Shown here in pieces: positions 16,930 through 26,266 of a stretch of 64,000 nucleotides of DNA; positions within the stretch are counted from its first letter, which is position 1, and the number at the start of each line of letters is the position of its first letter. Location of the stretch: positions 496,001 to 560,000 of the forward strand of contig NZ_PREZ01000004.1 in assembly GCF_002926065.1 (NCBI RefSeq). Direction: 5' to 3'. The notes beneath the pieces were generated by a model. The model saw nothing but the letters and a program-made list of their open reading frames with translations. It was not told the origin of the DNA and made no database searches. The stretch is from Jeotgalibacillus proteolyticus. Its GTDB lineage: Bacteria > Bacillota > Bacilli > Bacillales > Jeotgalibacillaceae. The position numbers and the translations under genes were made by a program.

Positions 16930-16959
16930 CTTAACTCGTTAATCTTAGGAGGAGTTAAG
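16930..16959 (+). promoter_or_regulatory. Hairpin over the ribosome site of the LysM-NlpC gene
   Basis: CTTAACTC at 16930-16937 pairs perfectly with GAGTTAAG at 16952-16959, which ends directly at the ATG (16960). AGGAGG (16947-16952) is placed in the loop and at the edge of the stem, so folding could limit initiation. Confidence 0.5.
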
Positions 16960-17664
16960 ATGAAAAGAGCAGGCGTCATTATGACGATTCTTACAGTTTC
17001 ATTGTTTGCGGGGTTTGCGTCTCAGGCAGAAGGAATTACGAATGCAGAAGGGGTTCGTTCAAGCGATGCACCAATGGAGGATCAAGCAGCTCCCAGCCAA
17101 ATCATTTATACAGTGAAGTCTGGAGACACTCTATATTCCATTGCAACGAATCACTCGATGACAGTAGATAAACTAATGGAAGTCAACCAACTCTCCGGGA
17201 CACTTATTTTACCGGGACAGGAATTAGCGGTCTCAGGAGAATTGACCACTCCTGCACCAGCGGCAGCTCCAGCTTCAGAAACACCTGCCACCTCAGTATC
17301 CGTTCAAACCGTCATTACTATCGCAAAAGAGCAGATGGGAATTCCGTATGTATGGGGCGGGTCGACACCTGATGGGTTTGATTGCAGCGGGTTTATCTAT
17401 TATGTATTCAAGCAGGCAGGCTTACCATTCGGCAGAACAACAGCAGAAGGCCAACATGCGCTTACCGCTAACGTCAGTTCACCACAAGCAGGAGATTTAG
17501 TTTTCTTTGAAAATACGTATAAAGTCGGGATCTCTCATGTAGGGATCTATCTTGGAAACAATCAATTTATTCATACGAATGATGGCGAGGGTGTCCACAT
17601 CACCGACCTTGATAATGCCTATTGGCAGGAAAAGTTTGCGGGGTTTGGGAGATTTACTAATTAA
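16960..17664 (+). CDS. Secreted LysM - NlpC/P60 peptidoglycan endopeptidase
   Basis: A 234-residue exported wall hydrolase. Signal peptide residues 1-24; one LysM domain at about 49-92 (YTVKSGDTLYSIATNHSMTVDKLMEVNQLSGTLILPGQEL); a Pro/Ala-rich linker; and an NlpC/P60 (C40) domain from about 112 with catalytic Cys in FDCSGFIY, His in ISHVGIYLG and a third polar residue at HTND. Such enzymes cut the gamma-D-Glu to diamino-acid bond in peptidoglycan. Alone in its unit, with a hairpin at the ribosome site and a strong terminator after it. Compared with LytF or CwlS, which carry several LysM units, it has only one. Confidence 0.9.
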   Translation: MKRAGVIMTILTVSLFAGFASQAEGITNAEGVRSSDAPMEDQAAPSQIIYTVKSGDTLYSIATNHSMTVDKLMEVNQLSGTLILPGQELAVSGELTTPAPAAAPASETPATSVSVQTVITIAKEQMGIPYVWGGSTPDGFDCSGFIYYVFKQAGLPFGRTTAEGQHALTANVSSPQAGDLVFFENTYKVGISHVGIYLGNNQFIHTNDGEGVHITDLDNAYWQEKFAGFGRFTN

Positions 17665-17684
17665 TCGGCATTCATTCTATAAAT

Positions 17685-17717
17685 TGAGCTCTGCCGATGT
17701 CTATTCGGCAGAGCTCA
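17685..17717. terminator. Bidirectional terminator
   Basis: TGAGCTCTGCCGA pairs with TCGGCAGAGCTCA over 13 bases; between the NlpC gene and the converging GH38 gene. Confidence 0.85.
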
Positions 17718-17757
17718 TTCTTTGCCCAGAATGGAAAATAAAATCCTTCCCTCGACC

Positions 17758-20700
17758 TTACCTATCTATCTCAATTTGAATAGTCTTAATTTCATAAGGA
17801 GTAAACGCCAGACTTATTGCCTCCTCCGAAAATTCTGTCCCTTTTTCATCCTCCTCCATTAAATTCACTTCTCTCCAGCGCTTTACGTTTAACGCGCTAG
17901 TAACGGCTGCAGTGATTCGCGAACCTTCCATCTCGTGGAATCGTACGATAACAGACTCTCCTTCTTCTGCCTTTTTAATCGTATCAAGGATAACCTGGTC
18001 ACTGGAAACAGAAAATAGTGACTGCTGGTATTCCTTTTTCACACTACCCTGAATAACTCTTGCCGGAGAATTAAGGTAAGTAGCTTCTCTTTCTACATCT
18101 TGTTTGTTTGTCTGTCCAGTAAAAGGATAAATGGAATACACGAATTCATGAGAACCAATATCAGCTAAAGGATCTGGGAAAATGGGTCCTTTTAATAAGG
18201 AAAGGGCAAGGATATTCTCTTTAATTGAGTACCCGTATTTACTGTTATTCATTAAACTGACTCCATAATATGGCTCGGCAAGGGCCGCCCATTTATGACC
18301 AACTGATTCAAATCTTGCCTGATCCCAGGAAGTATTCCAATGGTTCGGCCGTTTAACATTGCCAAATTGAATATCGTATATGGCTTCTGTTGTTCGGATA
18401 TCAACAGGAAATTCAACCTTAAGAAGTTTTTGACGGGCTGTCCATTCCACATGTGTATTAAAATCAATACGTTTAGAATGAGTATAGCTATGAATCTGCT
18501 GGTTTATCTCAACCTGTGGAGAACGCCAGACAAAGTTTAATGTGGTTCTAATAGGTCCATTTTCAAGGATGGTACACTCATCCAATGAATCAATGGACAT
18601 CGATTTCTCATGATAGAACAGATCAATGTCCCAAGCGTCATGAGCTAAAGGTTTATCTTCGTACAATTTAAATACATTTCCTGCTTTTCCTGAAGCAATG
18701 ATTTCCCGCTGCTCATTTTTATCATAAATGCTTGTCAGCTGACCATTTTCATTCCACTCAATTGTGTAATGTGGTGTATTCCAGGTTCGTTCCTTTAGAT
18801 TGATTTCACTCATAGGCTTCACATTTTGATGTGCGTCCTCTGTTTCAACGATCGATTGATACGAAAATGGTTTTGCTTGTTCAATTAAAACAAGATGATC
18901 TCCATTAGGAAGGGTTTGACTAACCAATTCTTTATCCTCCAGCTTAAATCCCTTCGCTTTCGAATTCTTGTCTTCCGGTACTGTCAAAAGCAGCGGTGAA
19001 TGATACTGATGAGGATGAGAATAAGACCAGCTTGCTTCTTTTACTTCAATCAGCTGATTTTCCTGAGACGAAACGATTTCATCTTTCATGGATGCTGCAG
19101 CTTGATAATCTTCAAGTGCGTCAACATAAACCTCTGTAATAGAAGAACCTGGGATTATATCGTGAAACTGATTAAGTAAAACCAGCTTCCATCCTTTTTT
19201 AATTAAGTCAGAAGGATAGTCTTTCCAGTCACTTAATGCACCATTCCACGTTGATAGCCACTCTGCTTCACGATACGCATATTCTAGCTTCCGGTTCATT
19301 TCTTTCATCTTTGCCTGGCTCGTATAGGTTCCCCTATGGTACTCCAGGTAAAGCTCCCCATCCCAGGTGTGAATGTACTCAGTTGAGTCCTGAATGTTTT
19401 TGTGCAGCTTTTTAAAAAACTCTTTTACTTTGGTAGATTTAACCGCAGGCATACTTGGGATCGTATCAAGCTGACGTTTCATTTCGATCATTTCCCGGTT
19501 TACACCGCCTCCCCCGTCGCCATATCCATAGGCTAAAAGAAGATCTTTATTAAGCTCTTTATCCCTATAATTCTCCCAGATCCCTTTTACTGTTTCAGCC
19601 GTAATTAACCCATTATACGTATAAAACCATGAATCTTCCGCTCTTCCCGGCTCTGGGGTTGTAATAAAATGAGTTAAAACCTCAGATCCGTCAATTCCTC
19701 TCCATTTAAATGTGTCATGAGGCATACGGTTATACTGGTTCCAGCTTATTTTTGTCGTCATAAATGTACTAATACCAGATTTACGAAGGATTTGCGGAAG
19801 TGACCAGCTGTAGCCGAATACGTCAGGAAGCCACAGTGTCCGGTTTTTTTGATTAAACTCTTTTTCGAAAAACTGCTTTCCGTATAACAGCTGACGAACG
19901 AATGATTCACCTGAAGGAATATTGCAATCTGCCTCCACCCACATCGACCCTTCAACTTCCCATTGACCGTCTTTCACCTTTTGCTTAATCGCTTCAAACA
20001 AGTCCGGATCTTCTTCTTTTATCCACTCGTACAGCTGAGGCTGACTTTGCAAATACGTATAATCCGGGTAAAGCTCCATCAATCTCAGGACGGTCGAAAA
20101 GGTTCGCTTCGCTTTTTCCTTCGTATGCTTCGTTCTCCATAGCCAGGCAAGATCAATATGGGAATGACCAATTGTATGTACCGAAACGTCCGCATGTTTT
20201 GGCAATTTTTCTATTTCACTAGTGAGATTATACAATGCGCTATACAGAGAATCGTAAAAACCATCACTCCTTGGAGAAGACCAGTCTATTAGGTCAAGTG
20301 ACCGATTAAGGCTGGATAAGACAATCGACTGATTCGGATCATTGAGATCCTGCTTTTTTATAGAGTCGAGTAGAGCTTTTGATTTAAAGAACAATTCATC
20401 CGCTTTCTCATCTAAAAAGGCAATCCACGCTTCCTTTAATCGATAGAACTGTTCAGCAGGCACACCGCCGCCCTCCAGCCCGGACCAGACTTGCAGGGAG
20501 ATATCAACCTCACCATTGATATTCTGAGGTAAGATGACTTCCCGATGGTTTGAATCTACTCCCTGAAAGGGTTTTTGATCTACATATAAAAGAGATTCAA
20601 ATCCAGAGTTATTTCCAGGTCCAGTTCGTCCCAAATCTAAAAAAAGAACAACCTTTTTGCCTTTCCACTCCTTAGGAATTGAAAGAGCGCTATTTAGCCA

Positions 20701-20892
20701 AAGGTATTTATCTCTGCCTGACCAGGTGTCGTTAACATTCATTTTATTTTCTGAATAACTTGAAGGCAAAAGGTTTTCTTCACCATTTTTAGGATGATAC
20801 ATCTTAAAATAGTCAATATGCTCAAGCTCCCGGTAACGCAGTCGATCTAATTCATTTATTCTTTTTTCGAGCTTCTCGATTCGATAAAACAT
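17758..20892 (-). CDS. Long GH38 alpha-mannosidase, locus A
   Basis: A 1044-residue cytosolic GH38 enzyme of the Man2C1-like group (N-terminus FYRIEKLEKRINELDRLRY), removing alpha-linked mannose with retention. The catalytic domain starts at about residue 240 with the zinc motif GHSHIDLAW; the nucleophile is Asp347 in WLPDVFGYS; a further zinc/active-site His-Asp is in NQFHDIIPGSS. C-terminal beta-sandwich domains follow. No signal peptide. AGGAGG precedes the ATG; a 26-base gap joins it to GH125 upstream. It is a paralogue of the gene at 50970-54101: residues about 235-470 are nearly identical while both ends differ more. Confidence 0.95.
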   Translation of the reverse strand: MFYRIEKLEKRINELDRLRYRELEHIDYFKMYHPKNGEENLLPSSYSENKMNVNDTWSGRDKYLWLNSALSIPKEWKGKKVVLFLDLGRTGPGNNSGFESLLYVDQKPFQGVDSNHREVILPQNINGEVDISLQVWSGLEGGGVPAEQFYRLKEAWIAFLDEKADELFFKSKALLDSIKKQDLNDPNQSIVLSSLNRSLDLIDWSSPRSDGFYDSLYSALYNLTSEIEKLPKHADVSVHTIGHSHIDLAWLWRTKHTKEKAKRTFSTVLRLMELYPDYTYLQSQPQLYEWIKEEDPDLFEAIKQKVKDGQWEVEGSMWVEADCNIPSGESFVRQLLYGKQFFEKEFNQKNRTLWLPDVFGYSWSLPQILRKSGISTFMTTKISWNQYNRMPHDTFKWRGIDGSEVLTHFITTPEPGRAEDSWFYTYNGLITAETVKGIWENYRDKELNKDLLLAYGYGDGGGGVNREMIEMKRQLDTIPSMPAVKSTKVKEFFKKLHKNIQDSTEYIHTWDGELYLEYHRGTYTSQAKMKEMNRKLEYAYREAEWLSTWNGALSDWKDYPSDLIKKGWKLVLLNQFHDIIPGSSITEVYVDALEDYQAAASMKDEIVSSQENQLIEVKEASWSYSHPHQYHSPLLLTVPEDKNSKAKGFKLEDKELVSQTLPNGDHLVLIEQAKPFSYQSIVETEDAHQNVKPMSEINLKERTWNTPHYTIEWNENGQLTSIYDKNEQREIIASGKAGNVFKLYEDKPLAHDAWDIDLFYHEKSMSIDSLDECTILENGPIRTTLNFVWRSPQVEINQQIHSYTHSKRIDFNTHVEWTARQKLLKVEFPVDIRTTEAIYDIQFGNVKRPNHWNTSWDQARFESVGHKWAALAEPYYGVSLMNNSKYGYSIKENILALSLLKGPIFPDPLADIGSHEFVYSIYPFTGQTNKQDVEREATYLNSPARVIQGSVKKEYQQSLFSVSSDQVILDTIKKAEEGESVIVRFHEMEGSRITAAVTSALNVKRWREVNLMEEDEKGTEFSEEAISLAFTPYEIKTIQIEIDR

Positions 20893-20918
20893 AGAAGACC
20901 TCCTCTAAAGACTTTTTG

Positions 20919-22223
20919 TTAGCGCCGCCCCAACGGACTGCCGGGGACATACATACCAATTTCACTTAAAATAAATTCACTGAACATAGAGTTAGCCCAG
21001 GCAAACCAAGGGCGCGTAAATTCCTCCGGACGATCCGCGTTGAACCCTTCATGCATATAATAGGTAGATCCGTGTGTTCTTTTAAATAGATCGAGTATCC
21101 TTGCCTTTTCTTCTGTTGATGTGGCAGTCATTCCCTGGATGGCTAGTGAGATAGGCCAAATATAGTGATCCGGTGTGTGCGGACTTCCTATTCCTTCTGC
21201 TGATACACCTTCATAGTAATAGGGATTATGCCGGCTCAGAATAAAATTTCGGGTATTGATATAGGTTTGATCAGTCATGTCCGTGTAGCCTAAGTAAGGA
21301 ATAGAAAGAAGACTTGGAACATTGGCATCGTCCATTAAGTTTACCTGACCATTGCCATCTGTTTCGTACACGTACATCTCGCCAAATACGGGGTGCTGAA
21401 TTTTTCCATACGTTTCAATACCGTTTTTTATTTCTGCTGCAAGCTCAGCCACCTGACCCGCAAGTGTCGTTTCCCCCATTTCTGTTAGCATTTCTTCTGC
21501 GTAGCCTAATGTCACTACCGCAAACATATTCGCAGGTAGTAAATAGCCGTATAAGCACGCATCATCACTTGGACGGAATCCGGACCAGGTCATGCCTGTT
21601 TTAACTGAATATCCTCCTTTGCCATTTCTCAGTAAAGTATCTGACACACTGCAATTGTCTCGTTCAAAAAGATAGGAGGATTCCTCCTCATGATCCTGCT
21701 CCACCTTCCACACATCATGAATCGTTTCCAATACTTTTTTAAACTCATCATTTAGAACGGTATCATCGTTTGTCGCTTTCCAGTAAAGGTAGGTTAATTG
21801 GATGGGGTAACATAATGAATCTACTTCATATTTTCTTTCCCAAATCCAAGGGTTCATTTCAGTGCGATCTAACTGATGCCCCTGTTTTGAGGCGGTCTGA
21901 TTAAAAGCATTGGCATAGGGATCCATTAAAATATATTTCCATTGTCGGTTTATGACCTGTTTTAGCATCCCGGCAACTTCAGAATCCTCCTTTGCAAGAA
22001 TCAAATAAGGCCTGACTTGTGCGGATGAATCACGGAGCCACATAGCCGGTATATCCCCCGTGATCACAAAAGTTCCTTCATTATCCTGCTTTAATGTTGT
22101 CTGATACGTATTTAAAAAACAGTTTTCAAATAGCTTTTGAACTTCTTCGTCTTCTCTGTACACTTCTCTTACTTTATTAATAATGCTTTGAAACGACTGT
22201 GGAACTTTTTTTGTATCAATCAT
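20919..22223 (-). CDS. GH125 exo-alpha-1,6-mannosidase, locus A
   Basis: A 434-residue GH125 protein (formerly DUF1237). The family signature [19 protein letters not shown] is at residues 55-73, with [24 protein letters not shown] and [16 protein letters not shown] following. Characterised GH125 enzymes from streptococci and clostridia split non-reducing alpha-1,6-mannose by inversion. It is the first gene after a terminator and is followed by GH38, so the two act as one unit. AAAGGAG is 10 bases before the ATG. Its paralogue in locus B (54136) is about four-fifths identical by eye. Confidence 0.93.
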   Translation of the reverse strand: MIDTKKVPQSFQSIINKVREVYREDEEVQKLFENCFLNTYQTTLKQDNEGTFVITGDIPAMWLRDSSAQVRPYLILAKEDSEVAGMLKQVINRQWKYILMDPYANAFNQTASKQGHQLDRTEMNPWIWERKYEVDSLCYPIQLTYLYWKATNDDTVLNDEFKKVLETIHDVWKVEQDHEEESSYLFERDNCSVSDTLLRNGKGGYSVKTGMTWSGFRPSDDACLYGYLLPANMFAVVTLGYAEEMLTEMGETTLAGQVAELAAEIKNGIETYGKIQHPVFGEMYVYETDGNGQVNLMDDANVPSLLSIPYLGYTDMTDQTYINTRNFILSRHNPYYYEGVSAEGIGSPHTPDHYIWPISLAIQGMTATSTEEKARILDLFKRTHGSTYYMHEGFNADRPEEFTRPWFAWANSMFSEFILSEIGMYVPGSPLGRR

Positions 22224-22243
22224 TTGTACTGGACTCCTTTCTC

Positions 22244-22290
22244 ATCAAGCTTTTGACCCATTGTTTAGTACTCACTTAGTAGATAAAAAA
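22244..22290 (-). promoter_or_regulatory. Regulatory region of GH125-GH38, locus A
   Basis: Between the terminator and GH125 the plus strand reads TTAGTACTCACTTAGTAG (22266-22283), with TAGTA elements like those found near the GntR/LacI regulator gene. No confident -35/-10 pair was found. Confidence 0.35.
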
Positions 22291-22321
22291 TGACCTGGAA
22301 TCTATTCACTCCAAGTCATTT
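22288..22321 (-). terminator. Terminator after the Gfo/Idh gene
   Basis: AAATGACCTGGA pairs with TCCAAGTCATTT; minus-strand T-run follows. It shares TTCACTCCAAGTC with the terminator at 61153-61186. Confidence 0.75.
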
Positions 22322-22344
22322 AAACGCTGTTTAAAAATCATTCC

Positions 22345-23463
22345 TTACAGCAGTAATTTCGGAGAGCTGAACTCAGGCTGTTCCTCGAAATGGACCGCAT
22401 TTCCTGTTTTTGCAGATTCATAAATCGCTTCAATAATTTTTGTTACTACCAATGCCTGTTCCGGTTTGACGATTGGGTCTGTATCATGAAGAAGAGTATC
22501 AATCCATAATCTGGCCTCCAGATCTGCATCTGATTCTGTCTTGCCATCAAAAAATGCTACACCACCAGCACCGAGTTCAACGTTTGTCGTGTAGAGCTTG
22601 CCAAAGTTCTCACCATTTATTCTCAGACCATCTTTCATATCCGCTCCGCCCTCTGTTCCACTTAACGAGCATTTTGCTTCGTCAACCTCCAGAGAATTAA
22701 GTGCCCAGCTCGCCTCTAAAGTAATGGTTGCTCCGTTTTCCATGACGATGAACGCGAAGGCAGAATCTTCAACAGTAAACTTCTCCGGATCCCAAGGTCC
22801 CCATGCATTGGCTGCATCTTTTTTCTGACTTAATTTATGATAGGCAGAACCCATTACCGTTTTTGGTTTGTAATTGTCCATAAGCCATAATGTTAAATCA
22901 AGCGCATGTGTACCAATATCTATTAATGGGCCTCCTCCTTGTTTTTCCTCATCAAGAAACACTCCCCAGGTAGGAACTGCACGACGGCGAATGGCATGAG
23001 CTTTAGCAAAGTAAACCTCTCCAAGATCACCATTTTCACAAATTTTCTTTAAGTGCTGGCTATCCGGCCGGAAGCGATTATTGTATCCAATGGTTAGTTT
23101 CTTACCAGAACGTTTAGCCGCTTCAACCATTTGGGCAGCTTCCTCTGCAGATTTAGCCATTGGTTTTTCACACATTACATGCTTGCCTGAATCAAGAGCT
23201 GCAACAGTGATCTCAGCATGGGATTCATTAGGTGTTAAGACATGCACCACTTCAATCGTTTCATCCTGAAGCAGCTCTCTATAGTTTTGATAGACTTTAG
23301 CATCCTGAACCCCGTAATCAGCTGCTGCTTTTTCAGCTCTTTCAAGGATGACATCACAAAATGCCACAAGCTCAACATGGTTAATTTTAGATAAACTTGG
23401 CATATGCTTTCCTTTCGCAATACCTCCGCAGCCGATAATCGCTATTTTAATTTTTCTTGACAT
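22345..23463 (-). CDS. Gfo/Idh/MocA family oxidoreductase
   Basis: A 372-residue NAD(P)-dependent sugar oxidoreductase. Rossmann motif IAIIGCGGIAKGKH at the N-terminus, then the family EKPMA motif (HVMCEKPMAKSAEEA) holding the conserved Lys, and GGGPLIDIGTHALDLTLWLM with the catalytic Asp/His. Members oxidise ring or side-chain hydroxyls of sugars and inositols. It follows the TIM-barrel gene by 3 bases and ends at a terminator. With an importer for oligosaccharides and two alpha-mannosidases in the same locus, a sugar or 3-keto-sugar step is likely, but the substrate is not known. Confidence 0.9.
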   Translation of the reverse strand: MSRKIKIAIIGCGGIAKGKHMPSLSKINHVELVAFCDVILERAEKAAADYGVQDAKVYQNYRELLQDETIEVVHVLTPNESHAEITVAALDSGKHVMCEKPMAKSAEEAAQMVEAAKRSGKKLTIGYNNRFRPDSQHLKKICENGDLGEVYFAKAHAIRRRAVPTWGVFLDEEKQGGGPLIDIGTHALDLTLWLMDNYKPKTVMGSAYHKLSQKKDAANAWGPWDPEKFTVEDSAFAFIVMENGATITLEASWALNSLEVDEAKCSLSGTEGGADMKDGLRINGENFGKLYTTNVELGAGGVAFFDGKTESDADLEARLWIDTLLHDTDPIVKPEQALVVTKIIEAIYESAKTGNAVHFEEQPEFSSPKLLL

Positions 23464-23466
23464 ATA

Positions 23467-24366
23467 TTATTCCCCCACTATTGCCTTATTTTTAAAATGA
23501 GCTTCAAGATGTTCTTTAGCTTCCATGATTCCCTTACGTTCTGCCTCTAAGGAACCCCAATAATAATGATCCTCCAGTTCAATACTGACAGGTCCCTGGT
23601 ACCCTGTTTTTTCTAAACGCACTGCAACCTCTGCCCAGTCCACATCACCTTTGCCCGGTATGGTATAACGCCAGGAGCCTTCAGAAAACAAGTATTTCGA
23701 ATCAAAGGTGGATGAAATAACCCCGCTTTCATATAATTCCTTCTGCAGTACTTGCGTATCTTTTCCATGGCAGTAATTAATTCTGTCTTTGAATTCATCT
23801 AAAAATCTCAGATAATCGATTCCGAGCCTAACTAAATGAGAGGGATCATAATTAATGCCAAAATGCTTCGACGGAATAACCTTAAACATCGCTCTGAGCA
23901 TTTCTGGTGTACAGCCTAATGTTGGGTTTTGCGGCGATGGCCCAGGCCAGCCTTCAAGTGCGATATAAACATCATGGTTCTCAGCATGCTCAACGATAGA
24001 AGGAAATGACTTTCTCCATATCTCAAAAGCATCCTTGCGTGACATATTAAGGTCATCTGGAACTAGGCACATAAAGATGACCTTACCGCCGAGTTCAGCT
24101 ACCTCTGTAATTTGATTTTTTAAAGCAGACACTGCCTCAGATCGGATTTTCTCATCAGAGCTTAAGAGGTTTGTTTGTCCTACTGCTCCTATGCCGTCGA
24201 TCGATCCAACCTCAAGTCCCGCTATTTCTAAGACAGATTTGATCTCCTGGTTGTAATATGGAACGTCAATGACGTCTATTCCTACACCCGAAGCCCATTC
24301 TGCTACAGCTTCTATACCTTCATTCCCTATACTGGGGGACAATCTCATCCCTATTTTCCTGTCCAT
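23467..24366 (-). CDS. Sugar phosphate isomerase/epimerase family TIM-barrel protein
   Basis: A 299-residue xylose-isomerase-like TIM barrel (AP endonuclease 2 superfamily). Visible metal-site candidates are ALEGWPG (Glu), GINYDPSHLVRLG (Asp/His), YCHGKDTQ (His/Asp) and VSIELEDHY (Glu). Members isomerise or epimerise sugars or act on 3-keto-glycosides. Of three successive ATG codons the third (24366) has the best spacing from GGAGG. It lies between the permease and the Gfo/Idh gene, both typical partners. The reaction is not settled. Confidence 0.85.
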   Translation of the reverse strand: MDRKIGMRLSPSIGNEGIEAVAEWASGVGIDVIDVPYYNQEIKSVLEIAGLEVGSIDGIGAVGQTNLLSSDEKIRSEAVSALKNQITEVAELGGKVIFMCLVPDDLNMSRKDAFEIWRKSFPSIVEHAENHDVYIALEGWPGPSPQNPTLGCTPEMLRAMFKVIPSKHFGINYDPSHLVRLGIDYLRFLDEFKDRINYCHGKDTQVLQKELYESGVISSTFDSKYLFSEGSWRYTIPGKGDVDWAEVAVRLEKTGYQGPVSIELEDHYYWGSLEAERKGIMEAKEHLEAHFKNKAIVGE

Positions 24367-24395
24367 CATCATACCTCCATCAACCTAATTTCAAA

Positions 24396-25229
24396 TTATT
24401 TAATTCCACTGAATGTAATACCTCGAATAAATGTTTTTTGTAATAAGAAAAACAGAACGATAATCGGTAACGTCATCATCGTTGACACAGCCATCATCAG
24501 ACCCCATTCTGAGCCCCGTTGACTTTGGAATTGCTGTAAGCCAAGTGATAATGTGTACTGAAGTGAATCAGTTAAATAGAGTAATGGTCCAATGAAATCG
24601 GTCCAGCTTGCCATAAATTGAAATAACCCAACAGCTAAAACCGCCGGCTTAGCTAAAGGCAGCATAATCTGCCAATAAATTCTAAACTCTCCAGCTCCAT
24701 CAATTCGTGCAGCTTCTCTTAAACTGTCAGGTAACCCCATAAAAAACTGCCTTAGCAGGAAGATATAAAACGGTACACCAAAGAATGCGGGGATAATTAA
24801 TGGGTAAGGTGTTCCAACCATCCCGAACTTTTCAAACAATAAAAACAAGGGGATCATCGTAACCTGACCGGGAATCATCATTACCCCAATTGTGATGATA
24901 AAAAGAATATTTCTCCCAGGCCACCTTAGCTTAGCAAAGCTATAGGCAACAAGCGGACATGAAATAACGGCGCCGAGTGTGCTTAAAACCGTAATGACAA
25001 TGGTATTTCTTAGGTAAGTGAAAAATGGTATGTACTCCATTGCATCAGTGTAATTGCTCCACATAAATGGTCTTGGAATCCATTCAGGCGGAAATGTAAA
25101 AACTTGAGTTAATGGCTTTAAAGATGTCGAAACCATCCACAGAAATGGAATTAAAAAGAAAAATGATGCAACAATTAAAACTATATGTGCTGAATATCGG
25201 CTAACCTTCTTTTTCGTTGTGCTATCCAT
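24396..25229 (-). CDS. Sugar ABC transporter permease (MalG type), locus A
   Basis: A 277-residue permease with six membrane segments. The EAA loop that docks the ATPase is LREAARIDGAGEFRIYWQIMLPL. It pairs with the permease at 25241 (11-base gap) and the binding lipoprotein at 26267. GAGGGAA precedes the ATG. No ATPase is encoded nearby, so a shared MsmX-like ATPase must power it. Confidence 0.92.
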   Translation of the reverse strand: MDSTTKKKVSRYSAHIVLIVASFFFLIPFLWMVSTSLKPLTQVFTFPPEWIPRPFMWSNYTDAMEYIPFFTYLRNTIVITVLSTLGAVISCPLVAYSFAKLRWPGRNILFIITIGVMMIPGQVTMIPLFLLFEKFGMVGTPYPLIIPAFFGVPFYIFLLRQFFMGLPDSLREAARIDGAGEFRIYWQIMLPLAKPAVLAVGLFQFMASWTDFIGPLLYLTDSLQYTLSLGLQQFQSQRGSEWGLMMAVSTMMTLPIIVLFFLLQKTFIRGITFSGIK

Positions 25230-25240
25230 CGTTTCCCTCC

Positions 25241-26209
25241 TTATTTCCCTTGATAATGAACCCAGCGTTTAGATGTGATAAACACCAGTGCAGTAAGTGC
25301 CATGATGATCACAAATAAAATCCAGGCCATTGCAGATGCGTAGCCCATTTTAAAGAATTTAAAGCCATTGTCGTATAAATACATAACATAAAAACTTAAC
25401 GAATTAGCCGGCGTTCCCTGCCCTTGAGTCAGGGTATAAGGCAAAGTAAACTGTTGAAACGCTGCGATAATCCCCATAACCAGATTGAAAAAGATCACTG
25501 GTGTTAAAAGAGGCAGGGTGATATGGCGCATCTTTTGATACCAGTTTGCCCCATCAACCTTTGCTGCATCATAGTAATCTTCCGGAATATCACCTAATCC
25601 TGCGAGATAAATAATCACAGCCTGTCCAATTCCCCATAAGGACATCATAATTAAGGAAGGCTTAGACCACGTTACACTTCCGAGCCACGCTGGACCGTCA
25701 ATACCAATAGTACTAAGAAGGCCGTTAACCAGACCAAAGCCCGGGTTTAATAACCACATCCACAAAACGGCAAGGGCTACATGCGGAACAAGGGTTGGCA
25801 GGAAAAAGATGGTACGGTAAATCCCCATCCCTTTTACGTTCATGTTCAACATCATGGCAAGTGCCACACCAAAAATAATACTTAAAGGAACAAAAAATAC
25901 GGCAAAATATACTGTGTTATAGACAGATTTCCAAAATAGTGAATCCGTAAATAAGTCTTTATAATTCTGCAATCCAACAAACTCTCCCGGCTGCAGGATA
26001 CTATAGGTGGTAAAGCTAAAGTAAATAGAAGAAAATAACGGGATGGCATAAAAAATTAATAAGCCTAATATCCAAGGTGAAGCGAATAATATCCCGTGCT
26101 TATTTTTACTCCAAAAAGATTTCTTTTTTGCTGGGACTAATTTTAATTGTCTTTCATATGGCGGTTCTGAATTATTGGCCGGCTCTATCTTTTGAGCATT
26201 CTCACTCAA
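25241..26209 (-). CDS. Sugar ABC transporter permease (MalF/UgpA type), locus A
   Basis: A 322-residue permease with a charged N-terminal extension of about 45 residues and six membrane segments. EAA loop: YYDAAKVDGANWYQKMRHITLPL. The start is TTG 26209, 7 bases after AGGAGA. A stable hairpin (26233-26259) separates it from the binding-protein gene, which may lower its expression relative to the binding protein. Confidence 0.92.
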   Translation of the reverse strand: MSENAQKIEPANNSEPPYERQLKLVPAKKKSFWSKNKHGILFASPWILGLLIFYAIPLFSSIYFSFTTYSILQPGEFVGLQNYKDLFTDSLFWKSVYNTVYFAVFFVPLSIIFGVALAMMLNMNVKGMGIYRTIFFLPTLVPHVALAVLWMWLLNPGFGLVNGLLSTIGIDGPAWLGSVTWSKPSLIMMSLWGIGQAVIIYLAGLGDIPEDYYDAAKVDGANWYQKMRHITLPLLTPVIFFNLVMGIIAAFQQFTLPYTLTQGQGTPANSLSFYVMYLYDNGFKFFKMGYASAMAWILFVIIMALTALVFITSKRWVHYQGK

Positions 26210-26232
26210 TAGTTTCTCTCCTTTCTTTTATA

Positions 26233-26259
26233 AAAGGGAGAGAAAAAACCTCTCCCTTT
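26233..26259 (-). terminator. Hairpin between binding protein and permease genes
   Basis: AAAGGGAGAG pairs with CTCTCCCTTT; minus-strand TTTTA follows. It is likely a partial terminator or mRNA-end stabiliser in the operon. Confidence 0.65.
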
Positions 26260-26266
26260 CAATTGA

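Noticed and set aside
17758-22223. Recent whole-locus duplication of locus A and B
   Set aside because: Only GH125 and the long GH38 are shared; permeases, binding proteins and regulators belong to different subtypes, so a full-locus copy is not supported.
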